A stretch of DNA of 64,000 nucleotides from CAZGUH01 sp964529005 (GTDB taxonomy: Bacteria; Actinomycetota; Acidimicrobiia; Acidimicrobiales; Ilumatobacteraceae). The stretch is from the NCBI GenBank assembly GCA_964529005.1, contig CAZGUH010000009.1, positions 1 through 64,000 of the forward strand. Direction: 5' to 3'. Positions 1 through 8,885 of this stretch are shown in pieces; the stretch's first letter is position 1, and each line of letters begins with the position of its first letter. A program made the translations under genes and the position numbers. Below the pieces are notes generated by a model, which saw nothing but the letters and a program-made list of their open reading frames with translations, made no database searches and was not told where the DNA came from.

Positions 1-54
1 TCGTCCGCCACGGCGCCGAACGCGGGCGAGGCTCTCGCCGTACCGAACAGTTTG

Positions 55-60
55 TAGTCT
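55..60 (+). promoter_or_regulatory. -10 box of the signalling operon
   Basis: TAGTCT ends 7 nt before the GTG at 68, which has no Shine-Dalgarno sequence. The same 7-nt geometry recurs at several starts in the window and suggests a leaderless transcript. Inference from spacing only. Confidence 0.4.
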
Positions 61-67
61 CAGCCGC

Positions 68-1726
68 GTGCCGACACATGTGACCTCGATCTCGGGGGTA
101 TCCCGAACCGCCGTTCGGGCAACGGTGACACTCGTGATCGCCGCCGGGGTCGTCGTCAGTTCGGTGCTGGCCTTCGTCTCGTGGCGCGTCTACGACCAGA
201 CCGAGGATCGGCTGCTGCAACAGCGCACGAAGGAAGCGGCCGCGGTGCTCGAAGTGGCGGTGTCGCAGATCCGGACCCCGATCGACGCATCGGCTCAGGT
301 CGCGCGGATCACCAACGGGGATCCCGAGGCCTTCGCCCGGCCGCTGGCCAACACCCTCGGCGAGGGAAGGCTGTTCTCGTCGGCCGTGCTGTTCCGCGTC
401 GGCTCGCCCGACCCGATCGCCGTCGCGGGACAACCGCCCGCGCTGCTCGGCCAGCCGGCCGATGCGCGGGCCCGGCTGGTGTCAGGGTCCGAGCCGTTCA
501 TGATCGTCGATCTGCTGGAGGCCGATCGGCGCCTCGGGTACGCGGTCACCGACGACCCGGCATCGCCGTCCTACGTCGTCTACACGGAACGGATCCTCAG
601 CCGCGACCCGACGCTCCGAGGCCGCACCGACGAGCCGTTCGCGCAGCTCGACTATGCGATCTACCTCGGCGCGACCCAGGACCGCGGCCAGTTGCTGGGC
701 GGCAGTACGGCCGATCTGCCGATGTCCGGCCGCACCGCCGCCGAGCCGATCGAGTTCGGCGACCAGACGCTGCTGCTCGTGATGCGCCCCAGCGGGCACC
801 TCAGCAGCGACCTCTTCGCCAGCTTGTGGTGGACGATCCTCGCCGCCGGCGCTCTGGCGACCGCCGCTGCGGCCTGGCTGGCCCGCCGCTTGGTGCTCGG
901 GCGCAACACCGCGCTGGCGCTGTCGGCCGAGAACCAGAAGCTGTACGAAGAGCAACGCCAGATCGCCGAGACGTTGCAGCTGAGCTTGCTGCCGCAGCGT
1001 CTCGCCGTGCCGCCCCGGGTCGAGATCGCGGCGCGCTACTGGCCAGCGGGCGAGGCGGCACTGATCGGCGGAGACTTCTACGACGCCTTCGACGTCGGTG
1101 ACGGGCGCTGGGCGATCACGATCGGCGACGTATGTGGCAAGGGCATCGAATCCGCGTCCTTCATCGGCCTCGCCCGTCACACGTTGCGGACCGCGGCGCG
1201 GCACGCCTTGTCACCGTCCGAGGTGCTGCGCGCCGTGCACCAGGCGATGAACGAGAACGAGCCGGCGACGTTCTGCACCGTGTTCTTCGCATTCCTCACA
1301 CCCCGCCCCGACGACACCATCGACGTCGTGATGTCACTCGGGGGTCACCCGCAGCCGCTGCTGCGCACCGCCGACGGATCGGTGCGCGCAGTGGGCGCCG
1401 TCGGCTCGCTGCTCGGCGTGTTCGACCCCGAGCTCACCGACACGGCGATCCAGCTGCGCGCCGGCGATCTGCTGATGCTCTACACCGACGGGCTCACCGA
1501 TGCTCCGCGCGAGGAGGCGGTGCCGATCGACGAACTGAGCGCCACGCTGAAGGACGGTGACATGCCGCTCGAACCGCTCGCCGACGGCATCCGGGTGCTG
1601 AAGCGCCGGCGGCGTCCGTACGGCAGCGGGGACGACACCGCCATCATGCTCGTCCGCAACCGTGTGGCGAGCCCCCAGGAGCAGCCGCTGGACCTGTCCT
1701 CCAGCGGCGCGGCGCCCCCGCCATGA
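68..1726 (+). CDS. Membrane-bound SpoIIE-type PP2C phosphatase
   Basis: A 552-residue sensor phosphatase expected to dephosphorylate a phospho-serine partner such as an anti-anti-sigma factor. A membrane segment lies near residues 18-40, then an extracellular sensor region of about 200 residues, a second membrane segment near 250-270 and a short linker. The C-terminal SpoIIE domain starts near residue 310: GGDFYD, then IGDVCGKG, and late LYTDGLTDA and GDDTAIM, which supply the metal-binding aspartates of the PPM/SpoIIE family. The GTG start lies 7 nt after a -10-like TAGTCT. The stop overlaps the ATG of the following kinase gene, so the two are probably co-translated. The signal it senses cannot be read from the sequence. 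Confidence 0.85.
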   Translation: MPTHVTSISGVSRTAVRATVTLVIAAGVVVSSVLAFVSWRVYDQTEDRLLQQRTKEAAAVLEVAVSQIRTPIDASAQVARITNGDPEAFARPLANTLGEGRLFSSAVLFRVGSPDPIAVAGQPPALLGQPADARARLVSGSEPFMIVDLLEADRRLGYAVTDDPASPSYVVYTERILSRDPTLRGRTDEPFAQLDYAIYLGATQDRGQLLGGSTADLPMSGRTAAEPIEFGDQTLLLVMRPSGHLSSDLFASLWWTILAAGALATAAAAWLARRLVLGRNTALALSAENQKLYEEQRQIAETLQLSLLPQRLAVPPRVEIAARYWPAGEAALIGGDFYDAFDVGDGRWAITIGDVCGKGIESASFIGLARHTLRTAARHALSPSEVLRAVHQAMNENEPATFCTVFFAFLTPRPDDTIDVVMSLGGHPQPLLRTADGSVRAVGAVGSLLGVFDPELTDTAIQLRAGDLLMLYTDGLTDAPREEAVPIDELSATLKDGDMPLEPLADGIRVLKRRRRPYGSGDDTAIMLVRNRVASPQEQPLDLSSSGAAPPP

Positions 1727-3231
1727 ACGCCGACGGCGACTACGACCAGCTTCTCCTCCAGCTGGTGGGCACGGCTGCAGAGCACGCGATCTTCGTGCTC
1801 GACGCCGACGGGCGCGTGCGGACGTGGAGCAGCGGCGCCATACGCCTCTTCGGGTACTCCGAGACCGAGATCGTCGGGAGCCACATCTCGCGGTTCTACC
1901 CGCAGGGCGAGCGCGACGCCGGCGGCGCCGATCGAGCGCTTGCCATCGCGGCGGCCGACGGGCGTTTCGAGCACGAGGGCTGGCGCGTGCGCGACGACGG
2001 CTCGCCGTTCTGGGCGAGCAGCACGATCAGCACCTTGCGCGGCAACGACGGCAGGCTCCTCGGTTTCGGCGTCATCGCCCGCGATCTCACCGACCGCAAG
2101 CGCGGCGAGGATGCGCTGCGCGAGAACGAGGAGCGCTTCCGGCTGCTCGTCAGCAGCGTCGCCGATTACGCGATCTTCCTCCTCGACGCGAACGGCACGG
2201 TGTCGAGCTGGAACCTCGGCGCCGAGCGCCTCAAGGGATACCGAGCCGACGAGATCATCGGCCATCACATCTCGCGGTTCTACACCGACCAGGATCGACG
2301 CGCCGGGGTGCCCGAGCGCGGCCTGCGCGAGGCGTTCGAGCACGGCAGGTGGGAGGTCGAAGGGTGGCGGGTGCGGCGCGACGGCTCGCGGTTTTGGGCC
2401 AACGTCGTGATCACGTCGCTGCGTGCCGCCGACGGCAGCCATCGGGGGTTCGCCAAGGTCACGCGCGACCTCACCGATCGGAAGCGCAACGAGGACGCCC
2501 TGCGCGGGGTGCTCGAGCGTGAGCGCGAAGCGGCGGTGCGGCTGCACGAGATCGACCGCGTGCGCAGCAACCTCGTGGCGATGATCGCCCATGACCTGCG
2601 CGCCCCCGTCGGTGTCGTGCAGAGCTACCTCCAGATGGTCCTGGCCGACTGGGCGACCAGCAGCGATACCGAGCGCATCCCGTTGATCGAACGAGCCGCG
2701 GCGCGCGCCGACGAAGTGGGAGAGCTCGTCGACGACATCTTCGACCTGGCGCGCATCGAAGCCGGCCAGCTGTCGCTGGAGACGACGCCAACCGACATCA
2801 GCGCGCTGGCGTCCGAGGTCGCCGCCGATGCCGCGGCGTCGTCGCGCCGCACGATCACGACGTCGATCTCGGCGGCGCCGCTGGCACGCGCCGACCCGCA
2901 GCGCGCCCGCCAGGTGCTGGTCAACCTGGTGTCCAACGCGCTCAAGTTCTCTCCCGCCGACAGCACCGTGCACATCGGGGTCGACGCCACCGACGACGAG
3001 GTGCAGGTGTCGGTGAGGGATTGCGGCCCCGGCATCGACCCGGGGGCGCAGGAGCGGATCTTCGAACGCTTCACACGCCTGCCGGCGCACGAGAGGATCA
3101 ACGGCGCGGGGCTCGGCTTGTTCATCGCGCGATCGCTGGCGGAGGCGCAGGGCGGGAGCATCTCGGTCGAATCGGAACAAGGCTCCGGCTCGACGTTCCG
3201 GTTCGCGCTCCCGATCGCGGTGATGGGCTGA
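1723..3231 (+). CDS. Double-PAS sensor histidine kinase
   Basis: A 502-residue soluble histidine kinase with no membrane segment. Two PAS domains (about residues 10-130 and 135-255) are strikingly alike: both contain HISRFY, GWRVR.DGS.FWA and RDLTDRKR, so they look like a recent tandem duplication. The HisKA H-box follows (MIAHDLRAPVG, phospho-acceptor His near 288). The ATPase domain has NLVSNALKFSP (N box), DCGPGID (G1), ERFTRL (F) and GAGLGLFIA (G2). The ATG overlaps the phosphatase stop, and its own TGA overlaps the ATG of the receiver/ATPase gene, so the three genes form one operon. It probably phosphorylates the receiver domain of that neighbour. Confidence 0.9.
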   Translation: MNADGDYDQLLLQLVGTAAEHAIFVLDADGRVRTWSSGAIRLFGYSETEIVGSHISRFYPQGERDAGGADRALAIAAADGRFEHEGWRVRDDGSPFWASSTISTLRGNDGRLLGFGVIARDLTDRKRGEDALRENEERFRLLVSSVADYAIFLLDANGTVSSWNLGAERLKGYRADEIIGHHISRFYTDQDRRAGVPERGLREAFEHGRWEVEGWRVRRDGSRFWANVVITSLRAADGSHRGFAKVTRDLTDRKRNEDALRGVLEREREAAVRLHEIDRVRSNLVAMIAHDLRAPVGVVQSYLQMVLADWATSSDTERIPLIERAAARADEVGELVDDIFDLARIEAGQLSLETTPTDISALASEVAADAAASSRRTITTSISAAPLARADPQRARQVLVNLVSNALKFSPADSTVHIGVDATDDEVQVSVRDCGPGIDPGAQERIFERFTRLPAHERINGAGLGLFIARSLAEAQGGSISVESEQGSGSTFRFALPIAVMG

Positions 3232-3992
3232 TGGACGACCGTCGTCCCCCCGAAGGGCTTCGGATCCTCATCGCCGACGACGACGCGGACCAGAGGTGGC
3301 TCGTGCGCCGTCTGCTCGCGCGCGCTGGCTATCACGACGTCGTCGAAGCGAGCGACGGCGACGAGGCCGTGCGCGTCGCTCGTGAGCAGCAGCCGGCGCT
3401 GGTCGTGCTCGACCTGGCGATGCCGGTGCGCTCCGGGGTCGAGGTGCTCCCCGACATCATCGACGCCGTGCCCGACACCCGAGTGGTGGTGGTGTCGAAC
3501 TTCCCGCGCGATCGGATGGCCAGAGTCGTGCGTGGACGCGGCGCGCTCGGCTATGTCGAAAAGCGCGTCGGCGCTCAGGTTCTGGTGCGCGACATCCTGG
3601 TCGCGGCCGCGCTCGCCGACCGGGTGTCGGAGCAGTTCGCATCCGAGGCCGCGGCGCCGCGCGGCGCCCGCGCCTTCGTGCGCGAGTCGCTCGGCGCCGC
3701 CGACGCACAGCTGCTCGACTCGGTGGAGTTGATGGTCAGCGAACTCGTCACCAATGCCGTCGCGCACGCGTCGAGCGCGACGCGCGTCGACGTCTACCTC
3801 GCGCCGCGCGCGGTGCGCGTGGAGGTCTACGACGACGATCCGACGATGCCCACGCGACGTGATCCCGACACCGACGGCCCCGGCGGCCGTGGCTTGATGA
3901 TCATCGACCAGCTCGCCAGCCAGTGGGGATCGCATCCCGAAGGCGACGGCAAGGTCGTGTGGTTCGAGCTCGCCCGGTCCGCCCAGGGCTGA
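3231..3992 (+). CDS. Response regulator fused to RsbW-like ATPase
   Basis: A 253-residue fusion. Residues 1-125 form a CheY-type receiver: acidic pair in LIADDDADQ, phospho-acceptor Asp in VVLDLAMPV, and a Lys in GYVEKRVG. Residues 130-253 form a GHKL ATPase of the anti-sigma/serine kinase type, with the N-box ELVTNAVAHA and the lid GGRGLMIIDQLA. The ATG overlaps the stop of the upstream kinase gene, which fixes the start. The domain pair implies that phosphorylation of the receiver controls a serine kinase or anti-sigma activity, and the SpoIIE phosphatase two genes upstream would oppose it. No sigma factor or STAS partner is encoded nearby. Domain calls are strong; the circuit is inferred. 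Confidence 0.85.
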   Translation: MDDRRPPEGLRILIADDDADQRWLVRRLLARAGYHDVVEASDGDEAVRVAREQQPALVVLDLAMPVRSGVEVLPDIIDAVPDTRVVVVSNFPRDRMARVVRGRGALGYVEKRVGAQVLVRDILVAAALADRVSEQFASEAAAPRGARAFVRESLGAADAQLLDSVELMVSELVTNAVAHASSATRVDVYLAPRAVRVEVYDDDPTMPTRRDPDTDGPGGRGLMIIDQLASQWGSHPEGDGKVVWFELARSAQG

Positions 3993-4109
3993 CGTTCGCT
4001 CGATCGGCGCGGCGCCGCGGTCTACTGTTCGGCGGCGGCGCGCTCGCGCCCTGCGGTGATCGAGAGACGGCGGAGGCGGTGAGCCACAGCGCCGGACGGG
4101 GAGGCGTCG

Positions 4110-6131
4110 ATGGCACGTATCGATGGCGCTGGGCTGACGCCCGGCGGGGACACGACGACCGCGCCGGCCGCTGTCACCGCGGGGATGGACGCCGACGTCA
4201 CACCGTCGCAGTCGCGATCGGACGGCGGCTTCCTCTTCTGGAGCGCGGTGCTGTTCGGGTCGTTCGTCGGGATGGCGCAGGCCGTCCAGCTCGACCTTCC
4301 GCCGCTCGGCCTCGTCGCGTTCGCGCTCTTCGTCGTCGGTGTGTCGATGCGCTTGTTGACCGCGCGAGCCATGGCTCGCCGTGCGCTCGTCCTCGCCGCG
4401 TCGTGCATCGGCGTCGTCGCCGGCACGGGGTTGACCATCGGATCGGTCCTTTGGGAGATCGGGGACGACGTCGGCTTCGGCGGGTTCGGCCTCGCACTGT
4501 TCTGCGTCACGACGTTGATCGCTCTCGCGCGCCAGGCGATCGCCGAGCGCGACGCCGACGTGTGGCCGATCAGCTTCTCGGCGGCCACCGTGGTGTTGCT
4601 GATCGTCGCCTACGCGCTGTGGGGCAAGGGCGCCGTCGTGGTCGCGCTGGCGGCCTTCGTGGCATGGGCCACGGCGATCGGCCTGTGGTCCGCGGTCTAC
4701 CCGCAATGGCTCAGCGACCACCCGATCGTCACCGGTGTCGCCGGCGCAGGCGTTCTCGTCGCAGCATGGTTTCTGTTCCTCCGCGGTGTCCTCGGCTTCG
4801 ACGCCCTCGATCCGGTCACCTCGATGTGGATCGCCGTCACGCTCGGCATCGTGAGCGTCCTGCTGATCACCAGCAATGCGACGCCCGCGGTGATCGCCGT
4901 GTTGACGTTGGTCGTGGCGTGGGCGGGCGCGACGCGCGACACCCCCGACCAGCCGGGTCGTCAGCCGGTCGCCGGCGAGCCGTACTTCGCGGTGCTCGGC
5001 GATTCGTACATCTCCGGCGAGGGCGCGCACAGCTACTACGACGGCGACAACGACGTCGGCGGCAGCGAGTGCCGCCGTGCGCCGACCGCCTGGCCGCAGC
5101 TGCTCAATCCTCCGGACGGCTTCGGCGAGGGAGCCACTCTCGGCGTGCCGGTGCGCGTGGCGTTCCTGGCCTGCTCCGGGGCCGTCACCGCCGACATCCG
5201 TCGCAACGTCGTCGACGACCGCGAGCAGCCCGAACAGCTCGACGCGCTGGAGGGGGTGATCGACACCGCAGGAGCGCCGCTGTTCGTGGTGGTGTCCGTC
5301 GGCGGCAACGACCTCCAGTTCAGCGACGTCGGGACGCAGTGCATCCTCCCCGGTGACTGCTCGACGTTCGTCGACAAGGTGCGGGCGTCACGGCTCGCGC
5401 TCGTCGGCGACGAGCTCGAACGCACCTATGCGGAGATCCGCCTGACCGCCGGGCACGACGTGCCGGTGATCGCCGTGCCGTATCCGCGGCCGGCTCGCGA
5501 CGGCGCGGTGTGCCGCGGGGTCCCGCTCAGCGAGAACGACATCGCCGAGGTGAACACGTTCGCGTCCGACCTCAACGCCGAGGTCGCAGCGGCCGCCGCG
5601 GCGACCGGGGTGCACGTGATGGACACGTTCCCCGATGCGCTCGCCGACAGCGGCGCTCAGCTGTGCGAGCCCCATGGACCGCCGGGGTTGAACTTCGCCC
5701 GCATCAACCCGAAGGCGGGCGACCTGTGGGCGACGATCAACCCCCGCAACTGGACCCACAACTTCATCCATCCGAACGAGGATGGACACGAGATCCTCGC
5801 CGCCGCGGCGTTGCGGTATCTCCACGAGCATCCGGCGATTCTCGATCCCGACCACGTGGGAGACGCGATCTCCGAGGAGGTGCGGGCGCGGGCGACCGCC
5901 CCGTCGACGCTGCCGGCCAAGACGAAGAGCGACGTGTGGGATCCCCTCGGCGACGCCGCGCCGAGCGTCGTCCTCGTCGCTGTGGTGTTCATCGGCGGGT
6001 GGTGGCTGCTGCTCACCGCGCTGGCCGGGTGGAAGCGATCGGGGCCGGGTCAGGCCGATTTCGCGTCGCTCCCCGGGCGCCAGATCCGTCGCGCCCGCCA
6101 CCTGCTGACGTCCACCACACCGTCACCGTGA
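4110..6131 (+). CDS. Polytopic membrane protein with SGNH/GDSL hydrolase domain
   Basis: A 673-residue protein. The N-terminal third holds about nine hydrophobic segments (residues 40-285). An extracytoplasmic SGNH hydrolase domain follows: block I VLGDSYISGEG with the nucleophile Ser near residue 292, the block III region VSVGGND, and the catalytic His in HPNEDGHE near residue 553. A final hydrophobic segment lies near 610-632. Known members of the fold are lipases and acyl or carbohydrate esterases; the substrate here is unknown. An ATG with GGGGAG 7 nt upstream supports the start. The fusion of a long polytopic membrane region to an SGNH domain is unusual compared with plain secreted GDSL esterases. 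No operon partner. Confidence 0.8.
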   Translation: MARIDGAGLTPGGDTTTAPAAVTAGMDADVTPSQSRSDGGFLFWSAVLFGSFVGMAQAVQLDLPPLGLVAFALFVVGVSMRLLTARAMARRALVLAASCIGVVAGTGLTIGSVLWEIGDDVGFGGFGLALFCVTTLIALARQAIAERDADVWPISFSAATVVLLIVAYALWGKGAVVVALAAFVAWATAIGLWSAVYPQWLSDHPIVTGVAGAGVLVAAWFLFLRGVLGFDALDPVTSMWIAVTLGIVSVLLITSNATPAVIAVLTLVVAWAGATRDTPDQPGRQPVAGEPYFAVLGDSYISGEGAHSYYDGDNDVGGSECRRAPTAWPQLLNPPDGFGEGATLGVPVRVAFLACSGAVTADIRRNVVDDREQPEQLDALEGVIDTAGAPLFVVVSVGGNDLQFSDVGTQCILPGDCSTFVDKVRASRLALVGDELERTYAEIRLTAGHDVPVIAVPYPRPARDGAVCRGVPLSENDIAEVNTFASDLNAEVAAAAAATGVHVMDTFPDALADSGAQLCEPHGPPGLNFARINPKAGDLWATINPRNWTHNFIHPNEDGHEILAAAALRYLHEHPAILDPDHVGDAISEEVRARATAPSTLPAKTKSDVWDPLGDAAPSVVLVAVVFIGGWWLLLTALAGWKRSGPGQADFASLPGRQIRRARHLLTSTTPSP

Positions 6132-6166
6132 CCGCGCCGTGACCCGCGCCGCCGTGACGCGAGCCG

Positions 6167-7660
6167 CTATCCCAGAGCGGATCGCGAATCGGCGGTGGCT
6201 CCCGCCGCGGATCGACCGGTGTGCGCCCACGCGGCTGCGAGGCGCTGCACGGCCTCGGCGAGGCGATCGTCGGATTCGGTGAAGGCCATGCGGATGTGGT
6301 CGGCATGGTCGTCACGAGGGCTCGCCGCGGTGCCGGCCAGAACGGCGACGCCGTGGCGGAGCGCCACCGTCGCGAAGCCCTCGGCGTTGGAGCCGGGCAG
6401 GCGAACCCACAGCGACAGGCCTCCTTCGGGCGGGCGGAACGTCCACGCCGGGAGCAGCTGGGCGAGCTGCTCCATCAGGACCCTCGCGCCGTGCTCGAGC
6501 TGCGACCGGCGTTCGTCGACGATCCGGTCGACGTCGTCCAGCAGCGTGAGCGCGATCGCTTGTGAGACCGCGCAGTTGCCGAGGTCGTGCGCCGCCTTGA
6601 GGCGCGCGACCTTCGTGATCACGCTGGAGTCGGCGCGGATCCATCCGACGCGCAGGCCACCCCACAGGATCTTGGAGAGCGAGCCCACCGTGATCACGCG
6701 TCCGCGGCGCGAGTACGACGCGATGGAGCGCGGCCGCCGGCCGTCGAACGTGGTCCACGCCAAGGTCTCGTCCTCGACGACCCACAGATCGTTCGCGTCG
6801 GCAACCGTGGCGATCGCCTCGCGCCGGTGCTCGGGCATCACCGTGCCCGTCGGGTTGTGACACGTGGGGACGACGTAGAACAGGCGGGGCGCGCCGCGGG
6901 CGACGGCGCGCTCGACGCTCGGCAGCTGGGCGCCGCCGATGTCGGCGGCCACCGTCTCGAAGCGCGCCCCCGCGCGGGCGTAGGCGTCGATGGCGCCGGG
7001 GAACGTCGACGTCTCGACCATGACGTGCTCGCCCGGCTCGACGAACAAGGCCGCGGTGAGCGCGATGGCTTGCTGCCCGCCGAGCGTGACCGCGATCTCG
7101 GATGGGTCGGTGGGAAGCCCGTTGTCGGTGTGCAGTTGCGCCAGGCGCTCGCGCAGCGCAGGCAGGCCCAGCGGGTGATAGCCGTGCCCCGACGACAGCT
7201 TGGCGACGGTGTCGACGTCCGTCCGGAACGCGTCGCCGGGCAGGCGGGTCGGGCCGAGCAGCACCGAGACGGCGAGATCGATGACGTCCGTGTCCGGGCC
7301 GAGGAAGCGCTCGGTGAGGCGGCGCGAGCGGATCGCCGCGTCCAGCTCGAACGGGCCCTCGTGGCCCGCCTCGGGGTCGACGACCCACGTTCCGCTGCCG
7401 TGGCGGCGCTCGACGAGCCCGCGCTCGTCGAGCAGGCGATAGGCGGCGACGACCGTGCCGCGCGAGACCCGCAGCTCCCGCGCGATCGTGCGCTCGGCAG
7501 GCAACCGCACGCCCCTCGGGATGTCGCCGCGCTCGATCGCCGCGCTCGCTGCGTCCGCCAGCCGCTCGTACATGGCGCCGGGCCGATCGGGCCATCGGCC
7601 GAGGGCGGTGAGCATGCCCGCGGTGGAGATGCGAGCGGACGGAGCACGGGTGGGCTGCAT
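6167..7660 (-). CDS. MocR-family GntR regulator with aminotransferase domain
   Basis: A 497-residue regulator with an N-terminal winged helix of the GntR type (about residues 25-100: LPAERTIARELRVSRGTVVAAYRLL) joined to a fold-type-I aminotransferase-like domain. The expected PLP-binding lysine is in TVGSLSKILWGG near residue 330, and the PLP-contact region VPTCHNPTG is present. MocR proteins use PLP or an amino compound as effector and usually control a divergent neighbour. Here that neighbour is the small gene starting at 7792, and two direct repeats lie between them. The ATG at 7660 gives a full HTH. What it controls is not clear because the divergent gene is unrecognised. Confidence 0.9.
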   Translation of the reverse strand: MQPTRAPSARISTAGMLTALGRWPDRPGAMYERLADAASAAIERGDIPRGVRLPAERTIARELRVSRGTVVAAYRLLDERGLVERRHGSGTWVVDPEAGHEGPFELDAAIRSRRLTERFLGPDTDVIDLAVSVLLGPTRLPGDAFRTDVDTVAKLSSGHGYHPLGLPALRERLAQLHTDNGLPTDPSEIAVTLGGQQAIALTAALFVEPGEHVMVETSTFPGAIDAYARAGARFETVAADIGGAQLPSVERAVARGAPRLFYVVPTCHNPTGTVMPEHRREAIATVADANDLWVVEDETLAWTTFDGRRPRSIASYSRRGRVITVGSLSKILWGGLRVGWIRADSSVITKVARLKAAHDLGNCAVSQAIALTLLDDVDRIVDERRSQLEHGARVLMEQLAQLLPAWTFRPPEGGLSLWVRLPGSNAEGFATVALRHGVAVLAGTAASPRDDHADHIRMAFTESDDRLAEAVQRLAAAWAHTGRSAAGATADSRSALG

Positions 7661-7703
7661 GACGTATGTGGGTCGGGCACGCTGACTGGGGATGCAAAAC
7701 GTA

Positions 7704-7742
7704 GTCCACTTTTCGACCCACCCGCGGGGACCGGTCCACTTT
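7704..7742. promoter_or_regulatory. Direct repeats, candidate MocR operator
   Basis: GTCCACTTT occurs at 7704-7712 and again at 7734-7742, exactly 30 bp apart, which places both copies on one face of the helix. They lie in the gap between the divergent MocR gene and the gene at 7792. MocR regulators are known to bind direct repeats. The palindrome GGACCGGTCC (7728-7737) overlaps the second copy. Confidence 0.5.
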
Positions 7743-7791
7743 CTCGGATTGGTCCTGTTCGACGTGGTCGTCGCCCGCGGACGATGCGTTC

Positions 7792-8187
7792 GTGCTCACG
7801 CGATGCCAGACAGCGCTCGACGACGTCGCACCCGGCGGGCGCCCCCACCCCGGCCGGTGGCAGTGGGTGGACGAGTGCGTCGTTCGCGTCACCGCGACCT
7901 CGGACGCGCCGTTCGACATCGCCGGCCAACGCGAGCTGGCCCTCGCCGCCTGCCGCTGGCTGTGCGATGCGGTCGTTGCCGGTGGGGTCCGTGAGGAACC
8001 GGTGGACGTGGAGGTGGCCGACAGGGAGGGCCGGCCAGCGGATCGTCACACCGTCGTCGCGCGCCTCGTGCGGATCGGCCCGACGTTCGTCCTCGCCACG
8101 GCAGAGGTCGTCGCCGCCGGCGACGCGCGGCGCACGCGGCTGCTCGTCACGATGGCTCGAGCCGCGCCTCAGAGCAGGGGCAGGTGA
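7792..8187 (+). CDS. Unrecognised small protein divergent from MocR
   Basis: A 131-residue protein I do not recognise. The C-terminal half (residues 75-125: RLVRIGPTFVLATAEVV and LLVTMA) alternates like beta strands and faintly recalls a hot-dog thioesterase, but this is not strong enough to name it. It starts with GTG, 6 nt after a possible -10 GACGAT. It is divergent from the MocR regulator and probably its target. Its 3' end overlaps the convergent gene by 19 bp. Codon use matches the surroundings, which favours a real gene. Confidence 0.5.
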   Translation: MLTRCQTALDDVAPGGRPHPGRWQWVDECVVRVTATSDAPFDIAGQRELALAACRWLCDAVVAGGVREEPVDVEVADREGRPADRHTVVARLVRIGPTFVLATAEVVAAGDARRTRLLVTMARAAPQSRGR

Positions 8188-8840
8188 GGATCGGCGCTCG
8201 CCACCCGCCCGGCTGCGGCACGGATCCAGGCGATGCCGTCCTCCGATGCCGGGCGGCGGCCTGCGACCTCCTCGTACCCATCGGCCAGCGCCCGCGCCAC
8301 GATCGCCACGGCGCGGTCGTCGAGCGGCGATCCGTCTGCGTCGGGCATCGACCGCGCCAGGTCGTCACCGTGGACGACGAGCTCGAGGATGCGCGTGACG
8401 ACGAAGTCGTCGCGCGAGATCGGTCCGCGCCGCCCGCGCACGACCGTCCCCGGGCGAGCGGCGACGGCCGCGAAGGCTGCGGCTGCGGTCTCGTCGAGCC
8501 AGGCCAGCAGGTCGCCGCGCTCGCTGGAGGCGGCGCGGGTCTTCCGGTCGATGTCGACCACGGCGTCGCGGTAGCCGGCGACGTACTGGCGCAGCGTCCG
8601 CGGCGATTCGTCGGTCTCCTCGGCGTTGGTCGCGGCGTTGAACGCCGGGCCGAGGTGAGCGATCAGATCGCGGATCGTCCAGCCGTCGAGCACGCTCGGC
8701 TGATCCCCACGACCGAGTGCCTGCCGGGCGGAGATCCACGCCCGGAGCGTTTCCCACTGCGCCCGCCACACCGCCTCGTACGAGACGGAGTCGTGCGGAC
8801 CGGCCTGTTCCTCGATGCGCGTCACGCTGCCACTCTGCAC
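8169..8840 (-). CDS. Maleylpyruvate isomerase/DinB-like family protein
   Basis: A 223-residue protein of the mycothiol-dependent maleylpyruvate isomerase / DinB-like group. Near residue 50 it has the typical DGWTIRDLIAHLG, where the family carries a metal-binding His. A second His is in LELVVHGDDLARSM near residue 157. Most actinobacterial members have no known substrate. The gene lies downstream of the flavin monooxygenase on the same strand with a 45-bp gap, so the two may be co-transcribed. The start could also be a few codons later. Confidence 0.65.
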   Translation of the reverse strand: MQSGSVTRIEEQAGPHDSVSYEAVWRAQWETLRAWISARQALGRGDQPSVLDGWTIRDLIAHLGPAFNAATNAEETDESPRTLRQYVAGYRDAVVDIDRKTRAASSERGDLLAWLDETAAAAFAAVAARPGTVVRGRRGPISRDDFVVTRILELVVHGDDLARSMPDADGSPLDDRAVAIVARALADGYEEVAGRRPASEDGIAWIRAAAGRVASADPHLPLL

Positions 8841-8885
8841 CCCGCGGCGCGATCGCGACAGGGCCAGTTCGTCGAAGTGGACCGC

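Noticed and set aside
2625..5030. Minus-strand open frame of 801 codons
   Set aside because: Antisense to the kinase, receiver and SGNH genes; low-complexity Arg/His/Asp composition; no domain seen.
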